From positions 1 to 64,000 of the forward strand of contig NZ_BDJE01000042.1 of assembly GCF_002117935.1 (NCBI RefSeq): a stretch of 64,000 nt of DNA, in the 5' to 3' direction. Shown piece by piece: positions 16,274 through 24,358 of the stretch. The notes under the pieces are model-generated. The model was not told the origin of the DNA. It searched no databases and saw only the letters and a program-made list of their open reading frames with translations. Within the stretch, counting starts at the first letter, position 1; every line of letters begins with the position of its first letter. A program made the position numbers and the translations under genes. The DNA is from Nocardioides sp. PD653-B2. GTDB taxonomy: Bacteria; Actinomycetota; Actinomycetes; Propionibacteriales; Nocardioidaceae.

Positions 16274-17371
16274 ATGACCAGAACCCGCCGGTGGGCCGTC
16301 GTCGCCGTCGGCGTGCTGCTGGTGGTCGGGGTGCCGGTCGCGATCCGGGCGATCCCGCCGTCCGACTCCGACGTCGGCGCCGGTGAGCTGCTCGCGGCGG
16401 TGGCCGGATCCGAGGACCACCCGTGGTCGGGGTACGTCGAGACCGAGGGCGCGCTCGACCTGCCGGTCGAGGACGACTTCAGCGACGTCGGCTCGCTGTT
16501 CGGGGAGAGCACCCGGATGCGGGCGTGGTGGCGGGGCGACGACGACTGGCGGGTGGACCGGCTCCTGGTCGCCGGCGAGACCGACCTGGTGCACCACTCC
16601 GGGCTGACGATCGAGTGGAGCTACGAGGGTGACCGGGCGCGGCTCAGCCGCGACCCCGACATCCGGCTGCCGCGCACGGCCGACCTCGTGCCCCCGGTGC
16701 TGGCCGAGCGCCTGCTGCGCGACGTCGACGCAGGAGACGTCGTCCGCATCGAGGCGCGCAGGGTGGCCGGCGTGGACGCCCCCGGGCTGCGCCTCGAGCC
16801 GACCGCCCCCCAGGCCAGCGTCGACCACGTCGACCTCTGGGCCGACCCCGAGAGCGGGATCCCGCTGCGGATCGAGGTCTTCGCGGCCGGGGAGCCGAGC
16901 CCGTCGTTCACCACCGAGTTCCGCGACTTCTCCGCCGCGACGCCGGCGACCGCAGCCACCGACTTCCCCGCGGCGCCCGGGATCGAGGTGGACCACGACG
17001 ACGTGCTCGACATCGCCGACGCCGCCAACCAGTACGCGCCGCTGCGCCCGCCGGACCGGGTCGGTGGCCTGGCGAAGTCGTCGACCTCCGACGGCGCGGT
17101 CGGCGTCTACGGGGTCGGGCTCACCCAGCTGATCGCGATCCCGATGCGCGACCGCGAGGCCGACCCGCTGCGCGAGCAGCTCGGACAGACGCCCGGGGTG
17201 AGACACCTGGCCGCCGGCACCGCCGTCTCGGCCGGCCCGCTCGGCGTGCTGCTCACCGGCGAGGACGGCGACGGCGGCTGGCTGCTCGCCGGCACCGTCA
17301 CCGAGACCACGCTGGTCGAGGCCGCCGGCGACCTCGCCCGCGGCACGACGTACCTCCAGGACGACTCGTGA
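16274..17371 (+). CDS. LolA/RseB-like secreted or anchored protein
   Basis: A 365-residue protein. The N-terminal hydrophobic segment (VVAVGVLLVVGVPVAI, about residues 8-24) is an uncleaved signal or anchor. The rest is a large acidic beta-rich domain with a pattern typical of actinobacterial LolA/MucB-RseB-like proteins: MRAWWRGDDDWRVDRLLVAGE, then DLWADPESGIPLRIEVFA. It overlaps the next gene (ABC ATPase) by four bases and is the first cistron of a three-gene operon, so it may be the extracytoplasmic substrate-binding partner of the exporter. Substrate is unknown. Confidence 0.7.
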   Translation: MTRTRRWAVVAVGVLLVVGVPVAIRAIPPSDSDVGAGELLAAVAGSEDHPWSGYVETEGALDLPVEDDFSDVGSLFGESTRMRAWWRGDDDWRVDRLLVAGETDLVHHSGLTIEWSYEGDRARLSRDPDIRLPRTADLVPPVLAERLLRDVDAGDVVRIEARRVAGVDAPGLRLEPTAPQASVDHVDLWADPESGIPLRIEVFAAGEPSPSFTTEFRDFSAATPATAATDFPAAPGIEVDHDDVLDIADAANQYAPLRPPDRVGGLAKSSTSDGAVGVYGVGLTQLIAIPMRDREADPLREQLGQTPGVRHLAAGTAVSAGPLGVLLTGEDGDGGWLLAGTVTETTLVEAAGDLARGTTYLQDDS

Positions 17372-18267
17372 TCCGCACCGAGGGACTCACCAAGCAGTAC
17401 GGCCGGATCACCGCCGTCGACGGGATCGACCTCGACGTGCGCGAGGGCGACGTCTACGGCTTCCTCGGGGCCAACGGGTCGGGCAAGACCACGACAGTGC
17501 GGATGCTGCTCGGGCTGGTGCTGGCGACCAGCGGGTCGATCGAGGTGCTCGGTCGCCCGATGCCGGCGTCGGGACGCGACGTGCTGCCACAGGTCGGCTC
17601 GATGGTCGAGGGGCCGGCGGCGTACCCCCAGCTCTCCGGGCGCACCAACCTGGCGCTGGTCGACGCCTCGGGCCCGGGAGGCGGACGCCGGACGCGGGCC
17701 GGTCGCATCGACGACGCGCTGGCGCGGGTGGGTCTCGACGGGGTCGACAAGCGGCCGGTGCGCGCCTACTCGCTCGGCATGCGTCAGCGCCTCGGCCTGG
17801 CCGCCGCGCTCCTGCGCACGCCGCGGCTGCTCGTGCTCGACGAGCCGACCAACGGCCTCGACCCGCAGGGCATCCGCGAGATCCGGCAGCTGCTGCTCGA
17901 CCTCAACGCGGCGGGCACGACGGTCTTCCTCTCCAGCCACCTGCTCGCCGAGATCGAACAGATGTGCACCCGCGTCGGCGTGCTCGACCGCGGCCGTCTC
18001 GTCCTCCAGGACGAGCTCGCCGACCTGCAACGGCCCACCGGCCGGATGGTCGTCCGCACCCCGGACGTCGCCGCCGTGCGCGGGCTCTTCAACGGGCAGG
18101 TCGAGAGCCAGGACGGCGACCGGCTCTGGATCCGGGTCGACGATCCCGCGGCGCTCAACGCCCGCCTGGTCGGCGCCGGCATCCGGGTGGCCGAGCTCGC
18201 GCCCGAGAAGCGGACCCTCGAGGAGATCGTGCTCGAGGCGGCGACCACGAGCGGTGACCGCCGATGA
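17368..18267 (+). CDS. ABC transporter ATP-binding protein
   Basis: A 299-residue ATPase with Walker A GANGSGKTT (Lys40), signature YSLGMRQRLG, Walker B LLVLDEP and the D-loop/H-loop (SSHLLAEIEQ). The C-terminal 80 residues form a small accessory domain common in the DrrA/CcmA-like ABC-2 exporters. It energises the permease encoded immediately downstream, whose ATG overlaps its stop by four bases. The substrate is not evident; these systems export drugs, lipids or peptides. Confidence 0.93.
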   Translation: MIRTEGLTKQYGRITAVDGIDLDVREGDVYGFLGANGSGKTTTVRMLLGLVLATSGSIEVLGRPMPASGRDVLPQVGSMVEGPAAYPQLSGRTNLALVDASGPGGGRRTRAGRIDDALARVGLDGVDKRPVRAYSLGMRQRLGLAAALLRTPRLLVLDEPTNGLDPQGIREIRQLLLDLNAAGTTVFLSSHLLAEIEQMCTRVGVLDRGRLVLQDELADLQRPTGRMVVRTPDVAAVRGLFNGQVESQDGDRLWIRVDDPAALNARLVGAGIRVAELAPEKRTLEEIVLEAATTSGDRR

Positions 18268-19079
18268 TCGCCGTCGAGCTGCGCAAGCTGCTCCTGAGCC
18301 GCCGCACGTGGGTGACGATCCTCCTGATCGACGCGCTGCCCACGCTGGTCGGCGTCCTGCTCGCGGTCACCGACCTCGGCCCGCGACCCGGCACCGGCCC
18401 GGCGTTCCTGTCCGCCGTCCTCACCGACGGCACGCTCTTCCCGCTCGCCGCGCTGGCGATCGTGCTGCCGCTCTTCCTCCCGATCGCGGTCGCGGTCACC
18501 GCGGGTGAGGCGATCGCCGGCGAGGCGCAGCAGGGGACGTTGCGCTATCTCCTGGTCCGGCCGGTCGGGCGCACCCGCCTGCTGGTCGCCAAGCTCGTGG
18601 GCGTGATGGTCTTCGTGGTGCTGACGGTCCTCGTCGTGGCCGCGACGGCGTACGTCGTCGGCGTGGTGCTCCTCGGCAGCGAGGACGTCACGACCGGCGC
18701 GACCAGCGTCTCCGGGAGCTCGCTCTCGACCCAGGAGCTCGCCGGTCGCACGATGCTCGCGCTCGCCTACGCGATGCTCTGCATGCTCGGCGTGGCCGCG
18801 ATCGCGCTCTTCCTGTCGACGGTCGTGACCACGCCGCTCGCCGCCGCGCTCGGCACCCTCGGTGTGCTCGTCACCTCGACCGTGCTGCTCACCCTCGACG
18901 CGGCCGACGTGCTCCAGCCCTATCTGCCCACCCGTTACTGGCTGTCCTTCGTCGATCTCTTCCGCGACCCGATCCTGTGGCGCGACGTGGAGCGCGGGGT
19001 GCTGCTCCAGATCGTCTACGTCGTCGTGTTCCTGGGCGCCGCCTGGGCCAACTTCGCGACCAAGGACATCACCGACTGA
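18264..19079 (+). CDS. ABC-2 type transporter permease
   Basis: A 271-residue membrane protein with six predicted transmembrane segments. The first follows KLLLSRRTWVTILLIDALP, and there is a cytoplasmic GEAIAGEAQQGTLRYLLVRP motif that is typical of ABC-2 permeases. It pairs with the ATPase at 17368-18267. Its 3' end overlaps the convergent lipase gene by 11 bp. Confidence 0.9.
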   Translation: MIAVELRKLLLSRRTWVTILLIDALPTLVGVLLAVTDLGPRPGTGPAFLSAVLTDGTLFPLAALAIVLPLFLPIAVAVTAGEAIAGEAQQGTLRYLLVRPVGRTRLLVAKLVGVMVFVVLTVLVVAATAYVVGVVLLGSEDVTTGATSVSGSSLSTQELAGRTMLALAYAMLCMLGVAAIALFLSTVVTTPLAAALGTLGVLVTSTVLLTLDAADVLQPYLPTRYWLSFVDLFRDPILWRDVERGVLLQIVYVVVFLGAAWANFATKDITD

Positions 19080-19866
19080 CGCACACCGTGGCGTCCGGCA
19101 CCGACGGCTCGCCGCGCCCGAGCTCGGCGGCGACCATGGCCATCACCGCCGGGGTCCGCGGGACGTCCGGGTGCCCCACGACCAGGCCGGGACACACTGA
19201 CTGCACCGAGAAGGCCGTCGCGCCGTCCAGCACGCCGGAGTCCGGCGGCACGACCGTCTTGTCGTCCTCGGTCCAGATCGCCACCCAGCGCGGCCCGGCG
19301 GGCGTCTCGTCCCCGGCGTTGAGCTCGCGGAGGAGGTCGCTGTCGGTCGCCAGCTGCCGACAGGCCGCAGGGCAGGCCGTCGTCCCGAGGCCGCTCGCGA
19401 CGGTGGCCAGGTCGGTGCCGTGGTTGGGGGTGGCGAGGGTGACGACCCGCCGGGCCAGGGCGTCACCGCCGAGGTCGGCGACCCAGAGCCGGGCGACGAT
19501 CCCGCCCGCGGAGTAGCCGACCACGTCGACCGAGGCCGCGCCCGACTCGTCGAGGACCGCCCGGACGGCACGACCGAGCGCCGCGGCCTGGTCACGCAGG
19601 TCCTCGGTCCCGGCGCCCTCGGCCGGCACGACGGTCACGTCGCGGCCGTCGGCACGCAGCGCGGCGGCCAGCACGTCGAGGGCGGCCGTCGACCCGTCGT
19701 ACCCGGGCACCAGCAGCACCGGTCCGGGCTGGTCCTGCGACACCGGGGTCACCTCGTCGGGACGGGACAGGACGACGGCCACGACGACCGCCACCACGGC
19801 GACGGTCGCCAGCGCCGCCAGGGCCAGGACGAAGCGCCGCCGCGCTGGAGACAGGCGCCCGAGCAC
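19069..19866 (-). CDS. Secreted/anchored alpha/beta-hydrolase (lipase-like)
   Basis: A 265-residue protein. An N-terminal hydrophobic segment (about 11-33) is followed by a lipase-like alpha/beta-hydrolase core: LLVPGYDGS (oxyanion-hole region), and the nucleophile elbow GYSAGG (Ser119). Downstream, TPNHGTDLA matches the bacterial LipA/EstA-like lipases, with candidate acid and His residues in the C-terminal third (GVLDGATAF, GHPDVPRTP). A cleaved Cys pair (CPAACRQL) may form a disulfide. It probably acts on esters or lipids at the cell surface. Confidence 0.85.
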   Translation of the reverse strand: MLGRLSPARRRFVLALAALATVAVVAVVVAVVLSRPDEVTPVSQDQPGPVLLVPGYDGSTAALDVLAAALRADGRDVTVVPAEGAGTEDLRDQAAALGRAVRAVLDESGAASVDVVGYSAGGIVARLWVADLGGDALARRVVTLATPNHGTDLATVASGLGTTACPAACRQLATDSDLLRELNAGDETPAGPRWVAIWTEDDKTVVPPDSGVLDGATAFSVQSVCPGLVVGHPDVPRTPAVMAMVAAELGRGEPSVPDATVCVSR

Positions 19867-19870
19867 GTCG

Positions 19871-20830
19871 TCAGCCAGCGCTGATGATGGAGAGGTCGCT
19901 GATCGCGGTGTAGTCGCGAGCCGCGCGGCCGGTGCCCGGCGCGGAGACCGAGACCAGCCGCAGCGTGATCGTCGAGGTCCGTACGTCGTCGACGTCGATC
20001 GACTGCATCGCGGTGCTGTCCTCGAGGTCCTGGTCCAGCGTGGTGCCGTCGTCGAAGACCCACGCGACCGAGAGCACCCGTCGGTTGCCGTGGTACCAGT
20101 CCAGCTCGCGGCCCTGGGCGTCGCGGGCGGTCTTGGCGTAGCCGTTGACCAGGCCGACGCTGCTCACCACGGTCTCGCCGGGCAGGGTGATCGTGATCTG
20201 CTCGCCGGTCCCGTCGCCCGCCATCCGCCAGCAGGTCTCGGGCACGCCGTCGAGCATGTTCGCAGCCTCGAAGTCGACCGGGTTGCCCTGGACGTCCTGG
20301 TTGGGTGGCGCCGTCGCGGGCACCTGCGCGGTCGACTCGGCGGTCACGTCGCCGGCCGGGACGGGGTCGCCGGGCGCGGACGTGCGTGGGGACGTCGACG
20401 ACGAGTGCGACGCGCTCGGGCTCCGGTCCGGCCCCGGATCGGTGGCGGTCGAGCCGTCGTCGTCGGTGAGCAGCCAGACGCCGAGGCCGGCGACGAGCAC
20501 GAGGACGGCGGCGACCGCGACCCACGGCCCCCAGGATCGCCGGCGCCGGTGGGGGGACCGCGCCGACGGTGCGGGCGGCGGTGCGAGCGGTGGGGGAGGC
20601 GGCACCGGCGCGGGGTCCACCGGGCCCGGGGCACCGTCGACCTCGTCGGCGAAGAGGGGGAACCGCGGCTTCGGCGGCACCGATCCGACCGGTGGCGCCA
20701 GCGGGGTGGCCGGCTGCCGCTCGGCGGTGTCGGTGCGCCAGTCGGCCGGCGGGGCTCCCACGGGGTGGCCGCAGTTGGTGCAGAAGCGGCCCACTCCGAG
20801 CTCGTGGCCACAGCTCACACAGGTCGACAT
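19871..20830 (-). CDS. Zinc-ribbon membrane protein with discoidin-like C-terminal domain
   Basis: A 319-residue protein. The N-terminus is a zinc ribbon: CVSCG at residues 4-8 and CTNCG near 17-21. A Pro-rich linker (about 45-95) leads to a single transmembrane segment (WVAVAAVLVLVAGLGVWLL). After a Ser/Thr/Pro spacer, the last 150 residues resemble the NADase-type glycan-binding/F5-8 discoidin-like fold, with NMLDGVPETCWRM as its hallmark. The zinc ribbon faces the cytosol and the sugar-binding-like domain faces outside. It may sense the envelope; its gene is immediately downstream of DAHP synthase but likely has its own promoter. Confidence 0.75.
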   Translation of the reverse strand: MSTCVSCGHELGVGRFCTNCGHPVGAPPADWRTDTAERQPATPLAPPVGSVPPKPRFPLFADEVDGAPGPVDPAPVPPPPPLAPPPAPSARSPHRRRRSWGPWVAVAAVLVLVAGLGVWLLTDDDGSTATDPGPDRSPSASHSSSTSPRTSAPGDPVPAGDVTAESTAQVPATAPPNQDVQGNPVDFEAANMLDGVPETCWRMAGDGTGEQITITLPGETVVSSVGLVNGYAKTARDAQGRELDWYHGNRRVLSVAWVFDDGTTLDQDLEDSTAMQSIDVDDVRTSTITLRLVSVSAPGTGRAARDYTAISDLSIISAG

Positions 20831-20888
20831 GGCTCTCCTCGCAGGCCCTTCTCCCCGCCCCGGGCACAGACTAGTGGTGACCGCTAGG

Positions 20889-21938
20889 TCACGCCGTGCG
20901 CACCCGCTCAGCAGCGCTGGTCCGGCCCACGGCCTCCGGCAGCCGGCGCACGGCCTGGGCGAGCTCTCGCAGCTCGGTGCCGAGCAGCGCCTGCGGCCCG
21001 TCGCAGAGCGCGGTCTCCGGGTCGGGGTGCACGTCGACGATCACGCCGTCGGCGCCGACCGCGATCGCGGCGCGCGAGAGCGGGACGACGAGGTCCTTGC
21101 GGCCGGCCGCGTGGGACGGGTCGACGATGATCGGCAGGTGGCTGGTCGCCTGGACGACCGGCACCGCCGAGATGTCGAGGGTGTTGCGGGTCGCCGGCTC
21201 GAAGGTGCGGATGCCGCGCTCGCACAGCACCACGTCGAGGTTGCCCCGCTGGGCGATGTACTCGGCCGCCATCAGCCACTCCTCGATGGTGGCGGTCATG
21301 CCGCGCTTGAGCAGCACCGGCTTGCCGGACTCGCCGACGGCCTGGAGGAGCCCGAAGTTCGCCATGTTGCGGGTGCCGACCTGGAGCATGTCCGCGTGCT
21401 CGGCGACCACCGCGACGTCGCGCGCGTCGACGATCTCCGTGACGATCGGCAGGCCGGTCACCTCCCGGACCTCGGCGAGGATCTCGAGCCCGGCGACGCC
21501 GAGGCCCTGGAACGCGTACGGCGAGGTGCGCGGCTTGTAGGCGCCGCCCCGCAGGATGGTGGCGCCGGCCGAGCGGGCCATGTGCGCCGCCTCGAGGGTC
21601 TGCTCCCGGGTCTCGACCGCGCACGGCCCGGCGATGAACGTGAACGTGTCGGGACCGATCGGCACCTGGTGGCCGTCGCGGCCGACCCACACGGTGGAGC
21701 GAGTCGCGTGGTGCTGGCGGCTGACGAGCTTGTAGGGATCGGAGATCCGGTGCACGTCGGCGACGCCGCGCAGGGTCCGCAGGTTCAGGTGGTGGAACGA
21801 GTCGATGTCTCCGACCAGGCCGATGATGGTGCGCACGACGCCGGTCGAGACGAAGGCCTCGCCTCCCACACTCTCGACGCGCTCCACGACGTGCGCGACG
21901 TCCTCGGCGGTGGCATCGGGGGACATGACGACGACCAT
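20889..21938 (-). CDS. aroF: 3-deoxy-7-phosphoheptulonate synthase, type I-beta
   Basis: A 349-residue DAHP synthase, the first step of the shikimate pathway (PEP plus erythrose-4-phosphate). The N-terminal ferredoxin/ACT-like regulatory domain (1-70) plus catalytic barrel mark the I-beta class. Motifs include AGPCAVE, ILRGGAYKPRTSPY, LQVGTRNMANF, LKRGM and the metal-binding DPSHAAGRKD. ATG 21938 is chosen over a longer frame because AGAGG lies at a suitable distance. The class differs from the type II enzyme encoded at the comparable locus of M. tuberculosis. A long hairpin-rich leader precedes it. Confidence 0.92.
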   Translation of the reverse strand: MVVVMSPDATAEDVAHVVERVESVGGEAFVSTGVVRTIIGLVGDIDSFHHLNLRTLRGVADVHRISDPYKLVSRQHHATRSTVWVGRDGHQVPIGPDTFTFIAGPCAVETREQTLEAAHMARSAGATILRGGAYKPRTSPYAFQGLGVAGLEILAEVREVTGLPIVTEIVDARDVAVVAEHADMLQVGTRNMANFGLLQAVGESGKPVLLKRGMTATIEEWLMAAEYIAQRGNLDVVLCERGIRTFEPATRNTLDISAVPVVQATSHLPIIVDPSHAAGRKDLVVPLSRAAIAVGADGVIVDVHPDPETALCDGPQALLGTELRELAQAVRRLPEAVGRTSAAERVRTA

Positions 21939-22231
21939 GGGATGGTTCCTCTCAGGTTCCAGCCACGTCGTCGGGGCCTGTTCAGGAAGGAACCGTAGGC
22001 CACGGTGAGGCGGCTCGTCGCGGGCATTCAGCATCCGGACCGACGGGCACCGAGAAGGGGCACCGAGAAGGGCGCCCCGTGAGGGTGTCCGGGACATCGT
22101 CCGCCGCTGCGTCGGACGAGTTCTGCAGACACCCTCACGGGCGGTGAGGCCCCGGCCGCTGCGCCGGGGGAGTGCCCTCGAACAGGCACGCTATGCGCCC
22201 AGGTCCCAGAAACGCAGCGAAATCGTGGGTA
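21939..22231. other. Hairpin-rich leader region upstream of aroF
   Basis: This noncoding stretch contains two copies of a 13-bp direct repeat (GGGCACCGAGAAG, near 22045-22070), a long inverted repeat at 22076-22141 listed separately, and a further hairpin with a CCCCGGC/GCCGGGG stem at 22150-22169. It could hold transcription attenuation or a repressor site for aroF on the minus strand. Confidence 0.45.
22076..22141. promoter_or_regulatory. Two-tier inverted repeat, possible attenuator or terminator
   Basis: The outer arms CCCGTGAGGGTGTC (22076-22089) and its exact complement (22128-22141) form a 14-bp stem. Inside it lies a second perfect stem TCGTCCG/CGGACGA (22097-22119) with a 9-base loop. 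Such a structure can be read from both strands and may terminate the LuxR remnant or fold in the aroF leader. Confidence 0.5.
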
Positions 22232-22477
22232 CTAGGACCAAAGGGCACCGCGGTGCGCACTCACCCAGGCGCACCTTCCTGGCCGGCCGGCCTCCTCCAG
22301 TCCGCTCTCGTGGGCGACGACGACCAGCTGCGTGCGGTCGCGCAGGCCGAGCTCGGTGAGCAGGCCGGAGAGTGCGTCCTCACCGTCGCCGAGCCGGTGG
22401 ACAGCTCCGCCGAGATCTCGGTGTTGCTGGCGCGCCGGGCGACCGGGAGCTGCACCTCGCGCCCGCGGATCGACACC
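22232..22477 (-). pseudogene. LuxR/NarL-type response regulator fragment, frameshifted
   Basis: Only the C-terminal LuxR helix-turn-helix survives. One frame reads REVQLPVARRASNTEISAEL followed by SATVRTH, the scaffold and first recognition part. Recognition then continues in another frame as LSGLLTELGLRDRT, then QLVVVAHESG, before a stop at 22232. The receiver domain and linker are missing because the EamA gene abuts at 22505. Frame change lies near 22385. Together with degenerate residues this marks a decayed remnant rather than a working regulator. Confidence 0.7.
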
Positions 22478-22504
22478 TCCGGAGCACCATCCTCGCGACC
22501 CCGC

Positions 22505-23395
22505 TCAGACCGCGATGTGCGGCACCTCGGCCTCGAGCCGGCGGCGCGGCCCGATCTCGACGATCAGCATCGCGGTGAGGACCATCAGCCCGCCGGTGAC
22601 CATCCGCACGGTCGTCGACTCGCCGCCGAACCAGACCGCGAAGAGCGCCGCGAACACGGGCTCCATGCTCATCACGATCGCGGTGCGGGTCGGCGGCAGG
22701 TGGGCCTGGGCCCAGGTCTGGCCGAGCAGCGCCAGGGCCGCGGGGAAGACCGCCATGTAGCCGACCGAGAGCCAGTCGCGCCCGTTGTCGGGCAGCTGGA
22801 TCCCGTGCGGCGCGCTCGCGACCAGGCAGATGACGGCGACGACCACGACCTGGAGGATCGACATGCCCAGCGCGTCGCGCGCCGTCGACCAGGCGCCGAG
22901 CCCGACGATGTGCAGCGCGTAGAGCATCGCCGCGACGAGCGTCAGCGCCTCGCCGTACCCCACCGAGAAGCCGTCGAGGGTCAGCACGCCGAGCCCGCCG
23001 GCGGCCAGCGCGACGGCCGCCCAGGTCATCCGGGTGATCCGGCTGCGCAGCAGGACCGCGGCGAACAGCGGCGTCGCCACGACGTACATGCCGGTGATGA
23101 AGCCGGAGACGCTGGCAGGGGTGTGCGCGAGGCCGGCGGTCTGCAGGATCTGCGCCACACCGTAGAGACAGCCGAGCACCAGTGCCTGACGGCGGGTCGC
23201 GGGGGAGAGGCGGAGCACCGCCTTCGGCGCGACGGCGAGCAGCAGCACCGCCGCGATCGAGAAGCGCACCGCGAGGAAGTCCACGGCGGGGATCCGGTCG
23301 AGGAGGTCGTGGATCAGGAAGAACGTCGATCCCCAGCAGGCCGTGATGCCGAGCAGGACGGCGGTGGCGACGACCGTCGTACGACGGCTGCTCAT
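22505..23395 (-). CDS. EamA/DMT family transporter
   Basis: A 296-residue protein with ten predicted transmembrane segments in two five-segment EamA repeats. Typical pieces are CWGSTFFLI near the N-terminus, LRFSIAA-like second helix (VRFSIAAVLL) and the second-repeat motif FPAALALLGQTWAQAHLPPTRTAIVMSMEPVFAAL region. The family exports amino acids or metabolites across the plasma membrane, with substrate not predictable here. Its start overlaps the stop of the endonuclease IV gene (ATGA), so the two are co-translated. Confidence 0.88.
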   Translation of the reverse strand: MSSRRTTVVATAVLLGITACWGSTFFLIHDLLDRIPAVDFLAVRFSIAAVLLLAVAPKAVLRLSPATRRQALVLGCLYGVAQILQTAGLAHTPASVSGFITGMYVVATPLFAAVLLRSRITRMTWAAVALAAGGLGVLTLDGFSVGYGEALTLVAAMLYALHIVGLGAWSTARDALGMSILQVVVVAVICLVASAPHGIQLPDNGRDWLSVGYMAVFPAALALLGQTWAQAHLPPTRTAIVMSMEPVFAALFAVWFGGESTTVRMVTGGLMVLTAMLIVEIGPRRRLEAEVPHIAV

Positions 23396-24288
23396 CCGCG
23401 CAGCTTCTTCAGCAGCGGGATGTCGCGGGTGTCGGCGTCGCGCGAGTCGGGCGTCTCGAGGATGAACGGCACGCCCGCCGTCGCCGGGTGCGCGAACAGC
23501 TCCTCGAACGCCGCGGTCCCGATGTGCCCCTCGCCGATGCGCTGGTGGCGGTCCTTGAAGGCACCGCGCACGTCCATCGAGTCGTTCGCGTGGATCAGCC
23601 GCAGCCGGCCGGCGCCGCCGATCTCGACGATCCGGTCGACGGTCGCCGTGGTGCCGCCGGGCTCGTCGAGCGGCGCACCCGCGGCGAAGACGTGGCAGGT
23701 GTCGAGGCAGATGCCGGCCTTGGGGTGGAAGTCGAGTGCCGCGAGGTAGGCCTGGAGATCCTCGACGCCGGCGCACAACGACCGGCCCTGGCCGGCGGTC
23801 GGCTCGAGCAGCAGCCACGGCGCGGCGTCGTCGGCGACCGCGTCGAGGATCGGGAGCAGGCCCTCACGCACCTGGCGCATCGCGGCGGCGTACCTCGCCC
23901 CGCTGTCGCCCTCGCTCGGGTCGACGAACGACCCGGTGTGCACGACGACGCCCTCGGCGCCGATCTCGGCCGCGCGGCGCAGGTTGTGGGCGACCGACGC
24001 GACCGACCTCTCGTACGTCGCGGGGGTCGGACTGCCGAGGTTCACGAGGTACGGCGAGTGGATGAAGGTGCGGGTCCCGCGCTCGGCCATCAGGTCCCGG
24101 AAGCGCGCGTCGTCGGCGGGCTTGCCGGCACTCAACGCCCAGCCGCGCGGGTTGCCGACGAAGACCTGGAAGGTCTCCGCGCCGACGAGGTCGGCGTTCG
24201 CGACGGCGCCGTCGACCAGGCCCTTGCCGACCAGGACGTGGGTCCCGATCGGGTTGCGGAGGGCGGGATCGGCAGCCGGGTCGAGCAC
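23392..24288 (-). CDS. nfo: Endonuclease IV (AP endonuclease)
   Basis: A 298-residue TIM-barrel AP endonuclease. It cuts 5' to abasic sites in base excision repair. Family hallmarks include THVLVGKGL at the N-terminus, VFVGNPRGW, HSPYLVNLGSP, VVVHTGSFVDP, LLLEPTAGQG, ICLDTCHVFAAG and the C-terminal IHANDS, with ILETPDSRD. His, Glu and Asp residues in these motifs form the trinuclear zinc site. Its ATG at 24288 is divergent from the gene at 24359, and it is translationally coupled to the EamA transporter. Confidence 0.92.
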   Translation of the reverse strand: MLDPAADPALRNPIGTHVLVGKGLVDGAVANADLVGAETFQVFVGNPRGWALSAGKPADDARFRDLMAERGTRTFIHSPYLVNLGSPTPATYERSVASVAHNLRRAAEIGAEGVVVHTGSFVDPSEGDSGARYAAAMRQVREGLLPILDAVADDAAPWLLLEPTAGQGRSLCAGVEDLQAYLAALDFHPKAGICLDTCHVFAAGAPLDEPGGTTATVDRIVEIGGAGRLRLIHANDSMDVRGAFKDRHQRIGEGHIGTAAFEELFAHPATAGVPFILETPDSRDADTRDIPLLKKLRG

Positions 24289-24358
24289 GGCGTCAACCTA
24301 ACGTGCGCCCCGGTGCGTACGATCGGCTGGCCTGCTCGGGCGGAGGGAGCGTGGACGT

